64,000 nucleotides of DNA from Terriglobia bacterium (GTDB lineage Bacteria > Acidobacteriota > Terriglobia > Terriglobales > Acidobacteriaceae), in assembly GCA_032252755.1 (NCBI GenBank), contig JAVUPY010000086.1, positions 1 through 64,000 of the forward strand, read 5' to 3'. Below, one piece after another: positions 43,325 through 51,724 of the stretch; the first letter of the stretch is position 1; each line of letters opens with the position of its first letter. The notes beneath the pieces were generated by a model. The model had not been told where the DNA came from and searched no databases. It saw only the letters and a list, made by a program, of their open reading frames with translations. The translations under genes and the position numbers were made by a program.

Positions 43325-43550
43325 GTCGGGACTCTCGTCATCCTGCTGACCGTTGTCGTCGCATTCATGAACGGAGCCGAGAGGCTGGGGCTTATCGCAG
43401 TTTTTGTCACAACTCGCAGTAGCTTTTCGCAACATCCCGCAACCTCTCGGTATCCCCGCATTGCATTTCTCAGCACGATCTAACCATCATCCCGTTTTTT
43501 CTCGCTGAGATTTTCAACACACGCGCACGAATCAAGGCTCACGACTCAGG

Positions 43551-43564
43551 GTGACACGGGTCAC
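43551..43564. promoter_or_regulatory. Candidate CRP/FNR-type operator (GTGA-N6-TCAC)
   Basis: GTGACACGGGTCAC is a perfect dyad with the CRP spacing GTGA-N6-TCAC. It lies between the Crp/Fnr gene, whose recognition helix should read GTGA, and the ferredoxin operon. It is 140 bp before the first doubtful small ORF and about 600 bp before the ferredoxin gene. Confidence 0.5.
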
Positions 43565-43691
43565 TGCGACGTCACTTGTACGATCTCACACTCCTAAGTG
43601 CTGCAATCTCGCGAATTTGGAGTTGCAGTGATGCAGTTTTCAACGCAATAAATCGGGCGGTCTGCAAAGCTCTTAAGCCTTTGCGACCGCT

Positions 43692-43898
43692 GTGGCATTT
43701 AAGGGCATTTTTTATCAGGAGGCGCGATGCGGGATTTTCATAACGAATGTTCTCATCATCCTTTTTCTCGCTTCACCCGCTTCGTTTGCTCCTGGCGCCC
43801 ACAGTCGCACTTCGTTGTTCGAAGTGCATTCCGGTCAAAACGAAGCAGTGATCGTCAATGCGGAGGAATTGGTCCGTAACGACAACGAGAAAAGGTGA
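43692..43898 (+). CDS. Doubtful small ORF with a signal-like segment
   Basis: A frame of 68 codons from GTG. Residues 15-33 (IFITNVLIILFLASPASFA) look like an export signal or membrane helix. No family is recognised. In its favour, the next frame starts four bases after its stop and itself overlaps the ferredoxin start, as in a packed operon. Against it, the start is poor, and the only strong ribosome binding site nearby (AGGAGG at about 43719) serves an ATG at 43728 in another frame. Confidence 0.3.
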   Translation: MAFKGIFYQEARCGIFITNVLIILFLASPASFAPGAHSRTSLFEVHSGQNEAVIVNAEELVRNDNEKR

Positions 43899-43901
43899 GC
43901 A

Positions 43902-44168
43902 ATGCAGCCCAGCTTTCGCCTGATTCATGACGATAACCGGCAGGCGGTAAACCCGCTGGCGGTGCGCCGCGGAACTGAGCCCGACGCGTATGTCTTCCCC
44001 GCTCCGGCCCGAGTATCCTTGAGCACCACCGACAATCCGCAATGCCTTCCGAGCCCCACCCTGAATCTCATTCGGTACCCAGCAGCACATTTATTCCAAT
44101 CTCATTCCAGCTCACTCGATGAGCCGACGTTTAGTCCCGATCGGCCATCCCAGGCGGAGAGTCTATGA
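43902..44168 (+). CDS. Small hypothetical ORF coupled to the ferredoxin gene
   Basis: A frame of 88 codons with AAAGGTGA just before its ATG. Its TGA overlaps the ferredoxin ATG by 4 bp. The product is polar, with a Ser/Pro-rich C-terminus and a single Cys, and no heme or iron-sulphur motif. No family is recognised. The coupling geometry is the main support. Confidence 0.35.
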   Translation: MQPSFRLIHDDNRQAVNPLAVRRGTEPDAYVFPAPARVSLSTTDNPQCLPSPTLNLIRYPAAHLFQSHSSSLDEPTFSPDRPSQAESL

Positions 44169-44950
44169 GTAAAGCACTCCTATACGACGCAACCATGTGC
44201 ATCGGTTGCAAACAGTGCGAGGCCGGCTGCGCGCAGCAGAACAAGCTGCCGTACGACGACAAGATCGCAGCGGAAGAATACACATCGGACCATAAGTTCA
44301 CAGCCATCATGACCAAGGGCGACAAGTTCTTTCGTCGTCTCTGCATGCATTGCCAAGACCCCGCCTGCGCCTCTGTATGCCCGGTCGGAGCGCTCAAGAA
44401 GACCGCGCTCGGCCCGGTGGTTTACGACGCTAACAAGTGCATGGGTTGCCGCTATTGCATGGTCGCCTGCCCATTCAGTGTTCCGAAGTACGAGTGGGGA
44501 AAGGTCATACCCAAGATTGAAAAGTGCATCATGTGCCCCGATCGGGTTGACAATGGCCGGCCCACCGCATGTGCCGAAGCCTGCCCCACCGGCGCAACCA
44601 AGTTTGGAGATCGTGCCGAACTCATCAAGGAAGCCCAGCAGCGCCTCCACGACAACCCGTCGAACTACGTTCCGCACATTTTCGGAATTGAGGAAGTCGG
44701 TGGCACCAGCGTCATCATGCTTTCCAGCGTGCAATTCGCCGAGTTCGGCCTCAACCCGGCAAAGCTCCCGACCGATCCCCTGCCGATGTACACCTACCGC
44801 GTGCTCTCGCGCATCCCCGATTTCGTTCCCCTGGGCGGCGCAATGCTCGGTGGTGTCTGGTGGATCACCCACCGTCGCGAAGAAGTTGCCGCCGCGGAAG
44901 CCGAAGAAGAAGCAAAGAAGAGCGAAAAGCGGGAGGGAGGTAAGCGATGA
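44165..44950 (+). CDS. Four-cluster ferredoxin subunit (HybA/NrfC/DmsB-like)
   Basis: A 261-residue electron-transfer protein. Sixteen Cys in four groups (C12-15-18-22, C60-63-68-72, C92-95-98-102, C121-124-136-140) can hold four [4Fe-4S] clusters. A single hydrophobic segment near the C-terminus (FVPLGGAMLGGVWWI, about 220-236) should anchor it, as in HybA. There is no Tat signal, so the side of the membrane is uncertain. Such subunits link a catalytic subunit to a NrfD/HybB membrane protein; here the membrane partner follows with a 4-bp overlap, but no catalytic subunit is present. Confidence 0.92.
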   Translation: MSKALLYDATMCIGCKQCEAGCAQQNKLPYDDKIAAEEYTSDHKFTAIMTKGDKFFRRLCMHCQDPACASVCPVGALKKTALGPVVYDANKCMGCRYCMVACPFSVPKYEWGKVIPKIEKCIMCPDRVDNGRPTACAEACPTGATKFGDRAELIKEAQQRLHDNPSNYVPHIFGIEEVGGTSVIMLSSVQFAEFGLNPAKLPTDPLPMYTYRVLSRIPDFVPLGGAMLGGVWWITHRREEVAAAEAEEEAKKSEKREGGKR

Positions 44951-46125
44951 AATTCAAATTCACGTTCTGGAAATTCATCTTCGCTGTGATCATGGTTCTC
45001 GGCCTCTACGCGACAGTCATTCGTTTCACGCGTGGCCTCGGCGCCGCCACTAACCTCTCCGACCAATTCCCCTGGGGCATTTGGGTGGGCTTTGACGTGC
45101 TTTGCGGCGTGATGCTCGCCGCGGGCGGTTTCACCCTCACGGCCGCTGTCCACATCCTCAACATCAAGCGCTGGCACTCCATCGTGCGGCCAACGGTCCT
45201 TACCGCGTTCCTCGGATACGTACTGGTGTCGTTCGCGCTGATCTTTGACCTCGGCAAGCCCTACAACATCTGGCATCCATTGATCATGCGCAATCCCCAC
45301 TCGGTAATGTTCGAGGTAGCGTATTGCGTCATGCTCTATACGACGGTTCTCTCGCTGGAGTTCTCGCCGATCGTTCTTGAGCGCTTCAAACTTGAGAGAC
45401 CGCTGAAGATCGTCAAGGCGGTTCTCATTCCACTCGTAATCCTCGGCGTGATCCTCTCAACGCTGCACCAGTCTTCGCTTGGCACGCTCTACCTCATCAT
45501 GCCGACGAAGCTCCATGCTTTCTGGTATAGCTCACTGCTGCCGGCCTTCTTCTTCATCTCGGCCATCGCGGTAGGCCTGGCGATGACGATCTTCGAGTCC
45601 TCGATGAGTTCGAAGTACTTCCATCGTCAACTTGAACTTCCCATCCTGCGAGAGCTTGGACGCGTGCTCTGGGTCGTGCTCTGGGTTTACACGATCCTTC
45701 GCTTTGAAGATCTCCTGCATCGCGGCCTGTTGAAGCAGATCCTGCTACCCGGCTACGAGATGTACCTGTTCTGGATTGAAGCGATCATGGCCATGATTGC
45801 TCCTATTGTTCTTCTGTCCATCAAGAAAGTGCGCAATTCGCCCGGCGGTCTTTACTTCACCGCCGTACTGGTTGTGCTGGGCTTCATCACCAATCGCCTC
45901 AACGTCAGCATTACCGGGATGGAAGGCACAGCGGGCGGGCATTATCTGCCCAAATGGACCGAGTTTGCCATCACCGCGATGATCGTTGCCGGCGGTTTTG
46001 CCCTGTTCGGACTTGCGGCAAAGTACCTGCCCATCTTCCCGGACGAAAAGGAGCACGAGGCCGCGGCCGAAGAGGTTGTGGCGGTACCGGTCGCATCCGC
46101 CGTGATGACCAATGTCGGAGACTGA
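44947..46125 (+). CDS. HybB/NrfD-type membrane quinone-interacting subunit
   Basis: A 392-residue inner-membrane protein with about ten helices. WGIWVGFDVLCGVMLAAGGFTLTAAVHI, SLEFSPIVLERF, TLHQSSLGTLYLIMP and ITGMEGTAGGHYLPKWTEFAIT are typical of the HybB branch of the NrfD family. The family exchanges electrons with menaquinone or ubiquinone. It is coupled to the ferredoxin gene, and the kinase gene begins in its last 14 bp. Confidence 0.93.
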   Translation: MKFKFTFWKFIFAVIMVLGLYATVIRFTRGLGAATNLSDQFPWGIWVGFDVLCGVMLAAGGFTLTAAVHILNIKRWHSIVRPTVLTAFLGYVLVSFALIFDLGKPYNIWHPLIMRNPHSVMFEVAYCVMLYTTVLSLEFSPIVLERFKLERPLKIVKAVLIPLVILGVILSTLHQSSLGTLYLIMPTKLHAFWYSSLLPAFFFISAIAVGLAMTIFESSMSSKYFHRQLELPILRELGRVLWVVLWVYTILRFEDLLHRGLLKQILLPGYEMYLFWIEAIMAMIAPIVLLSIKKVRNSPGGLYFTAVLVVLGFITNRLNVSITGMEGTAGGHYLPKWTEFAITAMIVAGGFALFGLAAKYLPIFPDEKEHEAAAEEVVAVPVASAVMTNVGD

Positions 46126-47875
46126 ATCCGATTCGAAGAACACAAAGCACGGGGCCGAGGAGACCGTTCCGACGCCCCGTAAATGGCAGCCGCAGGGTCA
46201 CGAGCTCTCCGAGCTGGAGTCCCAGTTCCAACTCCACTGGAGCGACATCACCAACAGCATTAGCGCGAAGCTCCTGCTGCTGTTGGCTGTCACCCTCATC
46301 GTGACCTTCGGAGCCCTCGGATATCTCAACATTCGCCTGCATCGCAAGGACCTCGAAGCGCAAACGCTTGCCTCGGCCGAGGGCATGGGTGAAGTCATCA
46401 AGCGCAGCACCAGTTCTTACATGATGCACAACGACCGCAGCGGCCTCTACGAGATGATGGGCACGATGGCTAATCAGCCAGGCGTCGTCCACCTGCGCAT
46501 CATCAACAAGGAAGGCCGGATCAGCTTTTCTACCGACCCGGACGAAGTGAACCAGATGGTGGACAAGAGCGCCGAAGCCTGTTACGGATGCCACGCGCAG
46601 GCTCAGCCGCTCACCCGGCTCAATCGGCCCGACCGTTTCCGCATCTTTCGCGCGTCGAACAAGGACCGTGTTCTCGGCATCATCACGCCTATCGAGAACA
46701 ATGCGACCTGTTCATCCGCCGAATGCCACGCCCATCCGCCCAACCAGCAAATACTGGGTGTGCTCGATACCAGTCTCTCCCTCGCCAAGGCCGACGCCGA
46801 CAATGCCCACGGCAGCAGGATACTCGCCGCCTACACGGTAGCCGGTTCCATCGTCATCGCCGTCCTGAGCTTCCTGTTTATCTGGGAAATCGTTCACCGG
46901 CCCCTCAAAAAGCTCAAGCACGGCACCGACCGCTTACGCGACGGAGACCTTGGCTACCAGATTGACGTCACATCAAACGACGAAATCGGCGAACTCTCGT
47001 CCTCGTTCAACTCCATGAGCTACGAACTGTTCGTCGCACGGCAGGAAATCACTTCCTGGGCGCTAACACTCGAAGAGCGCGTGGAAGAGAAAACGCGCGA
47101 GTTACGTCGCGCGCACGAGCAGATGCTCCAGGCTGAGCGCATGGTCGCCATCGGCAAGCTCGCCGCTGTTGTCGCGCACGAAATCAACAACCCGCTCGCC
47201 GGAATTCTCACCTACGCCAAGCTCATCCGGCGTTGGTTCGAAAAAGGCATCGACTCGGAAGCCAGGAAGAAAGAAGCCCTCGATTCGCTCGACTTGATCG
47301 CCGGGGAAAGCCGTCGCTGCGGCGAGTTGGTGAAGAACCTGCTCACCTTCTCGCGAACCTCACCCATCAGTCTCGAGAAAGCCGACGTCAACACCATCGT
47401 TGAGCGCTGCTTAAGGCTCATCGAGCACAAGTCGGAACTAGCTGCCATCCAGTTGCAAACCGAACTCGCAACCGATCTCCCGACCGTTTATTGCGACGCC
47501 GCGCAGATCGAACAGGTCCTGCTTGCGCTCTGCATGAACGCCATCGACGCCATGCCGCATGGCGGAAATCTATGGCTGAAGAGCGCGCGCCTCAACGAAA
47601 CCGAAATCCAGCTCACCGTTCGCGATGATGGCACCGGGATTCCGGAGAGCGTTTTGCGCAATCTATTCGAGCCCTTCCTGACCACCAAGGAAGTGGGCAA
47701 GGGCGTTGGCCTTGGCCTCGCCATCAGCAAAGGCATTGTCGACCGCCATGGCGGCAAGATCGAAGTCGAATCGAAGCCGGGACACGGCACAACTTTTCGT
47801 ATCACATTACCCGTCGATGCACGGGTCAGCGAGGCTGCGGCCGTCGCCGCCGCCGGAAACGCGCTGGTTCGTTAA
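46112..47875 (+). CDS. Sensor histidine kinase with heme-c-like motifs
   Basis: A 587-residue kinase. Two membrane helices (about 53-74 and 239-260) bound a periplasmic domain of about 165 residues. That domain contains C157-YG-C160-H161, a canonical CxxCH heme-c attachment motif, and C200-SSAE-C205-H206, a CX4CH variant. A HAMP domain (261-314), a coiled coil, HisKA with H356 in VVAHEINNPLAG and an HATPase domain (DDGTGIPE, FEPFLTTK, GVGLGLAIS) follow. It probably senses redox state or a gas through periplasmic heme. It overlaps the HybB-like gene and is followed by its likely partner regulator. A family A palindrome follows the stop. Confidence 0.92.
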   Translation: MSETESDSKNTKHGAEETVPTPRKWQPQGHELSELESQFQLHWSDITNSISAKLLLLLAVTLIVTFGALGYLNIRLHRKDLEAQTLASAEGMGEVIKRSTSSYMMHNDRSGLYEMMGTMANQPGVVHLRIINKEGRISFSTDPDEVNQMVDKSAEACYGCHAQAQPLTRLNRPDRFRIFRASNKDRVLGIITPIENNATCSSAECHAHPPNQQILGVLDTSLSLAKADADNAHGSRILAAYTVAGSIVIAVLSFLFIWEIVHRPLKKLKHGTDRLRDGDLGYQIDVTSNDEIGELSSSFNSMSYELFVARQEITSWALTLEERVEEKTRELRRAHEQMLQAERMVAIGKLAAVVAHEINNPLAGILTYAKLIRRWFEKGIDSEARKKEALDSLDLIAGESRRCGELVKNLLTFSRTSPISLEKADVNTIVERCLRLIEHKSELAAIQLQTELATDLPTVYCDAAQIEQVLLALCMNAIDAMPHGGNLWLKSARLNETEIQLTVRDDGTGIPESVLRNLFEPFLTTKEVGKGVGLGLAISKGIVDRHGGKIEVESKPGHGTTFRITLPVDARVSEAAAVAAAGNALVR

Positions 47876-47878
47876 AGA

Positions 47879-47908
47879 CCCACGTCTGCTAACTGCGGCA
47901 GGCGTGGG
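47879..47908 (+). repeat. Family A palindrome after the kinase gene
   Basis: An 11-bp stem (CCCACGTCTGC with GCAGGCGTGGG, one G-U pair) begins four bases after the kinase stop and lies before the regulator gene, inside the operon. Confidence 0.82.
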
Positions 47909-47934
47909 CACGGAATAGCGCAGGAGCCAGGAAC

Positions 47935-49305
47935 GTGAGTGACATTAAGGGAAATCTGCTGATCGTAGATGACGAATTGAGCGTACGCGATTCCCTCAGC
48001 AAGTGGTTTCGCGAAGAGGGATTCGACGTCGGTACCGCCGAAAACGCCAATGAGGCCCTGCTTCGCCTCGCTGAACGCAGGTGGGATGTCGCACTGCTCG
48101 ACATTAAGATGCGCGGCACAGACGGCATCGAATTGCAGCGCCGCATTCACGAGGTCGAATCCGATGTCATCTGCATCATGATGACCGGCTACGCCTCGGT
48201 CGAAACCGCCATAGCCGCGTTGAAAAATGGCGCCTATGACTACGTGACCAAACCGCTCGATCCAGACGAGATCGCGCACCTCGTGAACCGGGCGCTCGAG
48301 CATCGCAATGCGCAGCGCGAGAACGTTCGCTTGAAAGAACAGGTCGCGGAGTCCACCCGCCCATCCGAAATCGTCGGCCAGGGTCCGGCCATGCAGCGCG
48401 TCTTCGAAGCCATCGAAACCGTCGGACCCACCGACGCCACGGTGCTCATCACCGGCGAAAGTGGCACCGGGAAAGAGTTGGTCGCACGCGCCATCCACTA
48501 TGCCAGCCCGCGGCGCTTTCACCCGCTCGTTGTAATTCACTGCGGCGCGCTCACCGAGACTCTGCTGGAAAGCGAACTCTTCGGCCACGAAAAAGGTGCC
48601 TTCACCGGAGCGCAGTACCGCAAGAAGGGTAAGTTTGAAATCGCTGAAGGCGGAACCGTATTCCTGGACGAGATCGGCGACATCAGTCTCAAAACGCAGA
48701 CCGACCTGCTGCGCGTTTTGCAGGAGCGCGAAATCGTTCGCGTCGGTGGCAATCAATCGATCAAGGTCGACTTCCGCATCGTTTCGGCGACCAATAAGAG
48801 CCTTGAGCAGCTAATCGAAGAAGGCAAGTTCCGCCCCGACCTCTTTTACCGCCTCAACGTCTTCCGCATTGAACTGCCGCCGCTGCGCGACCGTAGGGAA
48901 GACATCCCGTTACTCGTCAATCACTTCGTTGGCAAGTTCTCGAAGGAGATGAACAAGCGCATCACTCGTGTGTCACCGCGGGCGATGGATATTCTGCAGG
49001 CTCACGCCTGGCCGGGCAACATCCGTGAACTGGAAAACGCCGTCGAGCGCGCCATGGTCGTGGCGCAGGAACCCGAACTTCGCGAACAGGACTTCACGCT
49101 CGCCAAGGTCAATGGTTCATCCGTTAGTTCAGCTTTTCAGGGCAAGACATTGGATGAAATGGAACGTACACACATCCTGCGAGTGCTCGAGGAATGTGGC
49201 GGAAACCAAACGCGCGCCGCTGAAATGCTCGACATCGACCGCGTCACACTGCATCACAAGCTGAAGAAGTACGGCTGGAAAAAAGACATCGTAGAGACTC
49301 GATGA
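47935..49305 (+). CDS. NtrC-family sigma-54 response regulator
   Basis: A 456-residue activator. The receiver has phospho-Asp D56 in ALLDIKMRG. The AAA+ domain has GESGTGKE, the sigma-54 loop GAFTGAQ, Walker [12 protein letters not shown] and [13 protein letters not shown]. The C-terminal Fis-type helix-turn-helix is [25 protein letters not shown] start with AGGA upstream. It should act with the heme-type kinase before it. Its stop overlaps the archaemetzincin start by 4 bp. Confidence 0.94.
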   Translation: MSDIKGNLLIVDDELSVRDSLSKWFREEGFDVGTAENANEALLRLAERRWDVALLDIKMRGTDGIELQRRIHEVESDVICIMMTGYASVETAIAALKNGAYDYVTKPLDPDEIAHLVNRALEHRNAQRENVRLKEQVAESTRPSEIVGQGPAMQRVFEAIETVGPTDATVLITGESGTGKELVARAIHYASPRRFHPLVVIHCGALTETLLESELFGHEKGAFTGAQYRKKGKFEIAEGGTVFLDEIGDISLKTQTDLLRVLQEREIVRVGGNQSIKVDFRIVSATNKSLEQLIEEGKFRPDLFYRLNVFRIELPPLRDRREDIPLLVNHFVGKFSKEMNKRITRVSPRAMDILQAHAWPGNIRELENAVERAMVVAQEPELREQDFTLAKVNGSSVSSAFQGKTLDEMERTHILRVLEECGGNQTRAAEMLDIDRVTLHHKLKKYGWKKDIVETR

Positions 49306-49838
49306 AAGCCCTGAACCTGCTGCCGATCGGAAATGTCGATCCAGGGCTGCTGGAATGGCTACGCCAGGAGCTCATCGAAGGCTTTCGCATTCCCTGCGAA
49401 ATCGTCGACCCGCATTTGGACCCAGGCTTCGCGTTTCACCCGGAGCGCGACCAGTTCCACTCCAGCGAGATACTGGAGCGCCTGCATGACTTCGTGCAAC
49501 CCAGTACCTGGCGAATGCTCGGCGTCACGCCCGTCGACCTCTATATCCCCATTTTGACGTTCGTTTTCGGCGAAGCCGAACTCGGCGGCGCCTGTTCGGT
49601 CGTTTCCTACCACCGCCTTCGCCAGGAGTTCTATGGACTGCCGCCCGACTTACCCCTTCTCGGGCGACGTCTTCTCACCGAATGCATCCACGAACTTGGC
49701 CACACTCTCGAACTCACTCATTGCCAGGACTACCGCTGCGTCATGGCTTCATCCCACGCGGTGGAATGGATCGACCTCAAGGATTGGACCTTCTGTCCCG
49801 ATTGCGCCGCCAAAGCCGAAGCCCAGGCCCAGTTCTGA
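49302..49838 (+). CDS. Archaemetzincin-family zinc metalloprotease
   Basis: A 178-residue protein of peptidase family M54. The zinc site is H130-E131-LG-H134-TLELT-H140, followed by the family's Cys set C141, C146-V-M148 and C165-PD-C168, which binds a second zinc. In the usual HExxHxxGxxH motif the Gly is replaced by Glu137, a notable change near the active site. Bacterial archaemetzincins are rare and their substrates unknown. Coupling to the NtrC-type regulator (ATGA overlap) puts it in the redox operon. Confidence 0.9.
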   Translation: MKALNLLPIGNVDPGLLEWLRQELIEGFRIPCEIVDPHLDPGFAFHPERDQFHSSEILERLHDFVQPSTWRMLGVTPVDLYIPILTFVFGEAELGGACSVVSYHRLRQEFYGLPPDLPLLGRRLLTECIHELGHTLELTHCQDYRCVMASSHAVEWIDLKDWTFCPDCAAKAEAQAQF

Positions 49839-49841
49839 ACG

Positions 49842-49950
49842 GCATTGACGATTGACTCATTGGGCGATTGAACTGCACTGTCGGTATTTTTTCGGGTTTC
49901 AATCGTCAATGCAGTTCATTCGTCATTCTGAGATTCGTCATTTCGACATT
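49842..49950. repeat. Inverted ATTGACG/AATGACG arrays between convergent genes
   Basis: Near-tandem units ATTGACG, ATTGACT, ATTGAAC start four bases after the archaemetzincin stop. From the other side AATGACG-type units start about nine bases after the stop of the gene at 49958. A perfect 14-bp inverted repeat joins 49842-49855 and 49899-49912, and an 8-bp one joins 49870-49877 and 49910-49917. It may also act as a terminator. Confidence 0.8.
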
Positions 49951-49957
49951 CCCTGTC

Positions 49958-51091
49958 TTACTCTTTCTTCGACTGGCTCTTTTCCCGAAACATCTTGAGC
50001 CCTAGCTTCCTCAGCAAATCACTGACGTTCTTATTCATCGAAAGATGCTTCAAGTCCATCACGAGCAGGTGCGGCATAAGCGGCAGTGCCAAATCGAGCG
50101 GCGTTCTTGGGTTATTGATCAGGGCGCGGATGACCGCATAGTTCTTCATGTACTTCCTTTTTGCCGCAATGCCGCGCAACACCGCTTCCTGCACATTCTT
50201 CATGGAGGCGAACATCTCCGCCTCGGTATCGGTCACCTTCGGCGACTCCAACACCGCGAGCGCCACAACCTTCGCACCATCGCGGATCAGGATGAATCGT
50301 TCGTCCTTGTTCCCCTTCATTGCCGCCTGAACGCGCTCGCCAACGGTCATGCGCGCCAGTTTCTGCAGCGTCGAAAGCTTTTTTTCGTCTTCCGGATTCG
50401 CGTGCTTGTCTGCGGCCTTGTGCGTCGCCTTCTCGTCTTTCCAGTCGATCTTCGCCAGCCCAAGCAAGTCGTCGAGGTCGTCCGGATCCAAGCCTTCCGG
50501 CCGATAGAGCTGGAATATGTCGTTCTCCGCCGACTCGATCTCCGCCCTGTGCTTCTCGAGGAATTCCCGCATCTCCGGCGTTTCTTCGAAATCTTCCAGC
50601 GGTTCCGTTTCGCTCGGCGCCGCCGAACCTCCCAGCGCGGCTTTGATGTCCTCATGCTCTGCGACGGTCAGGTGCGGATTCTTTTGCAGGGCACGTAACA
50701 CTCTCTCCGCGCCACGAACCCGCGGCGTCGTCAGCATCACCTTTGCCATGTCGCGCGAAGCGCTTTCCGCAACCTCCTGTATCCGCTCTTCCGGCAGCGA
50801 AGGATTTCCCAGCAGCGCCAGGAACAACTGCGGCCTCAGATTTTTTGGATCAAAGAAATATTCGAGAACTTCCACCGGCGTCGCCCGATCCGCTGCGATT
50901 GCCTCGGCCTGCTTCAGATCCCACCCGGCGAGCGTTATCCGCGCCTGCTCGCCCACAATCGGGTGATGCCTGAGGTGAACCAATATCTCGATCATCTCCG
51001 GCGCGGGAAGTGATAATGCCCCTTTGGAGGCCGAGCGCAGCAGGTTCGCCGGCACGGCAGACTGTTTAATCAGGTCCAGCATGTGGCCCAT
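49958..51091 (-). CDS. Hypothetical helical-repeat protein
   Basis: A 377-residue soluble protein without signal or membrane segments. It appears to be built of HEAT-like helix pairs in both halves (for example ILVHLRHHPIVGEQARITLAG, LFLALLGNPSLPEERIQEVAE, YAVIRALINNPRTPLDLALPL). An acidic and lysine-rich middle (about 165-235) separates them. Such folds mediate protein contacts. No family name can be given. It starts three bases after the stop of the HD hydrolase gene, so the two are probably co-expressed. Confidence 0.75.
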   Translation of the reverse strand: MGHMLDLIKQSAVPANLLRSASKGALSLPAPEMIEILVHLRHHPIVGEQARITLAGWDLKQAEAIAADRATPVEVLEYFFDPKNLRPQLFLALLGNPSLPEERIQEVAESASRDMAKVMLTTPRVRGAERVLRALQKNPHLTVAEHEDIKAALGGSAAPSETEPLEDFEETPEMREFLEKHRAEIESAENDIFQLYRPEGLDPDDLDDLLGLAKIDWKDEKATHKAADKHANPEDEKKLSTLQKLARMTVGERVQAAMKGNKDERFILIRDGAKVVALAVLESPKVTDTEAEMFASMKNVQEAVLRGIAAKRKYMKNYAVIRALINNPRTPLDLALPLMPHLLVMDLKHLSMNKNVSDLLRKLGLKMFREKSQSKKE

Positions 51092-51094
51092 GGG

Positions 51095-51715
51095 TTAGGT
51101 CTCCGGAAATGCCAGTTCTTTCGGGCGCTTTTCGTTGGCCGCCGCGTACAATTCGTTCACAATACGGTCCAGTTCCCGGGCCATCTCGTCCCGCTTTTGC
51201 TCCAGGAACGCCCGCGCCAGCGCATCGTAGTACCAGAGCGTCCCGTTACGTTTTCCGCTGAAGCGTTCAAACGTTTTCGTGCCGTGATGTCGCACATCCC
51301 GCAAAATCGTTCCAGCGTTGTGAATCTTGTCCGCAAGCGACACGCGGCGACTACTCTCGGAAACCCCTGGAAGATGCTCGATGTACTTTTGTTTTCGCTC
51401 TCGCCACGCGGGCTTCGGATCGCCCTCGCAGTCGCTGCAGTCCGCGACGATCTTCGCGACCCTGGGACCGAAGCGCTCCTCGATTAGCTTCAGCGTCCTT
51501 TGCCCACCCTGGTCCTCAACCGCGTCGTGCAGCAGCGCCGCCGTCGCTTCTTCTTCTGAGCCGCCAAACTCCAGTACCAACGCCGCCACTGCCATCAGGT
51601 GCGACACGTAGGGCGTGTCCTTGCCTTTCCTTCCCTGCTTCCCTTTCGTCTGGTGCAGTTCGAAGGCTAGTTGAAATGCCTGCTCGAATTTTTGACTCAG
51701 ATGCCGCGCTTCCAT
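51095..51715 (-). CDS. HD-domain phosphohydrolase (small alarmone hydrolase-like)
   Basis: A 206-residue HD protein. YVSHLMAVAALVLEFGG, ALLHDAVEDQGG (the HD pair and the ED motif) and SLADKIHNA fit the RelA/SpoT hydrolase-type HD domain, as in single-domain alarmone hydrolases (Mesh1 type). It lacks the synthetase, TGS and ACT domains of full SpoT. It may remove pyrophosphate from (p)ppGpp, but a different nucleotide substrate is possible. Genes on both sides are on the same strand, with the next starting three bases after its stop. Confidence 0.85.
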   Translation of the reverse strand: MEARHLSQKFEQAFQLAFELHQTKGKQGRKGKDTPYVSHLMAVAALVLEFGGSEEEATAALLHDAVEDQGGQRTLKLIEERFGPRVAKIVADCSDCEGDPKPAWRERKQKYIEHLPGVSESSRRVSLADKIHNAGTILRDVRHHGTKTFERFSGKRNGTLWYYDALARAFLEQKRDEMARELDRIVNELYAAANEKRPKELAFPET

Positions 51716-51724
51716 GTTTGAAGG

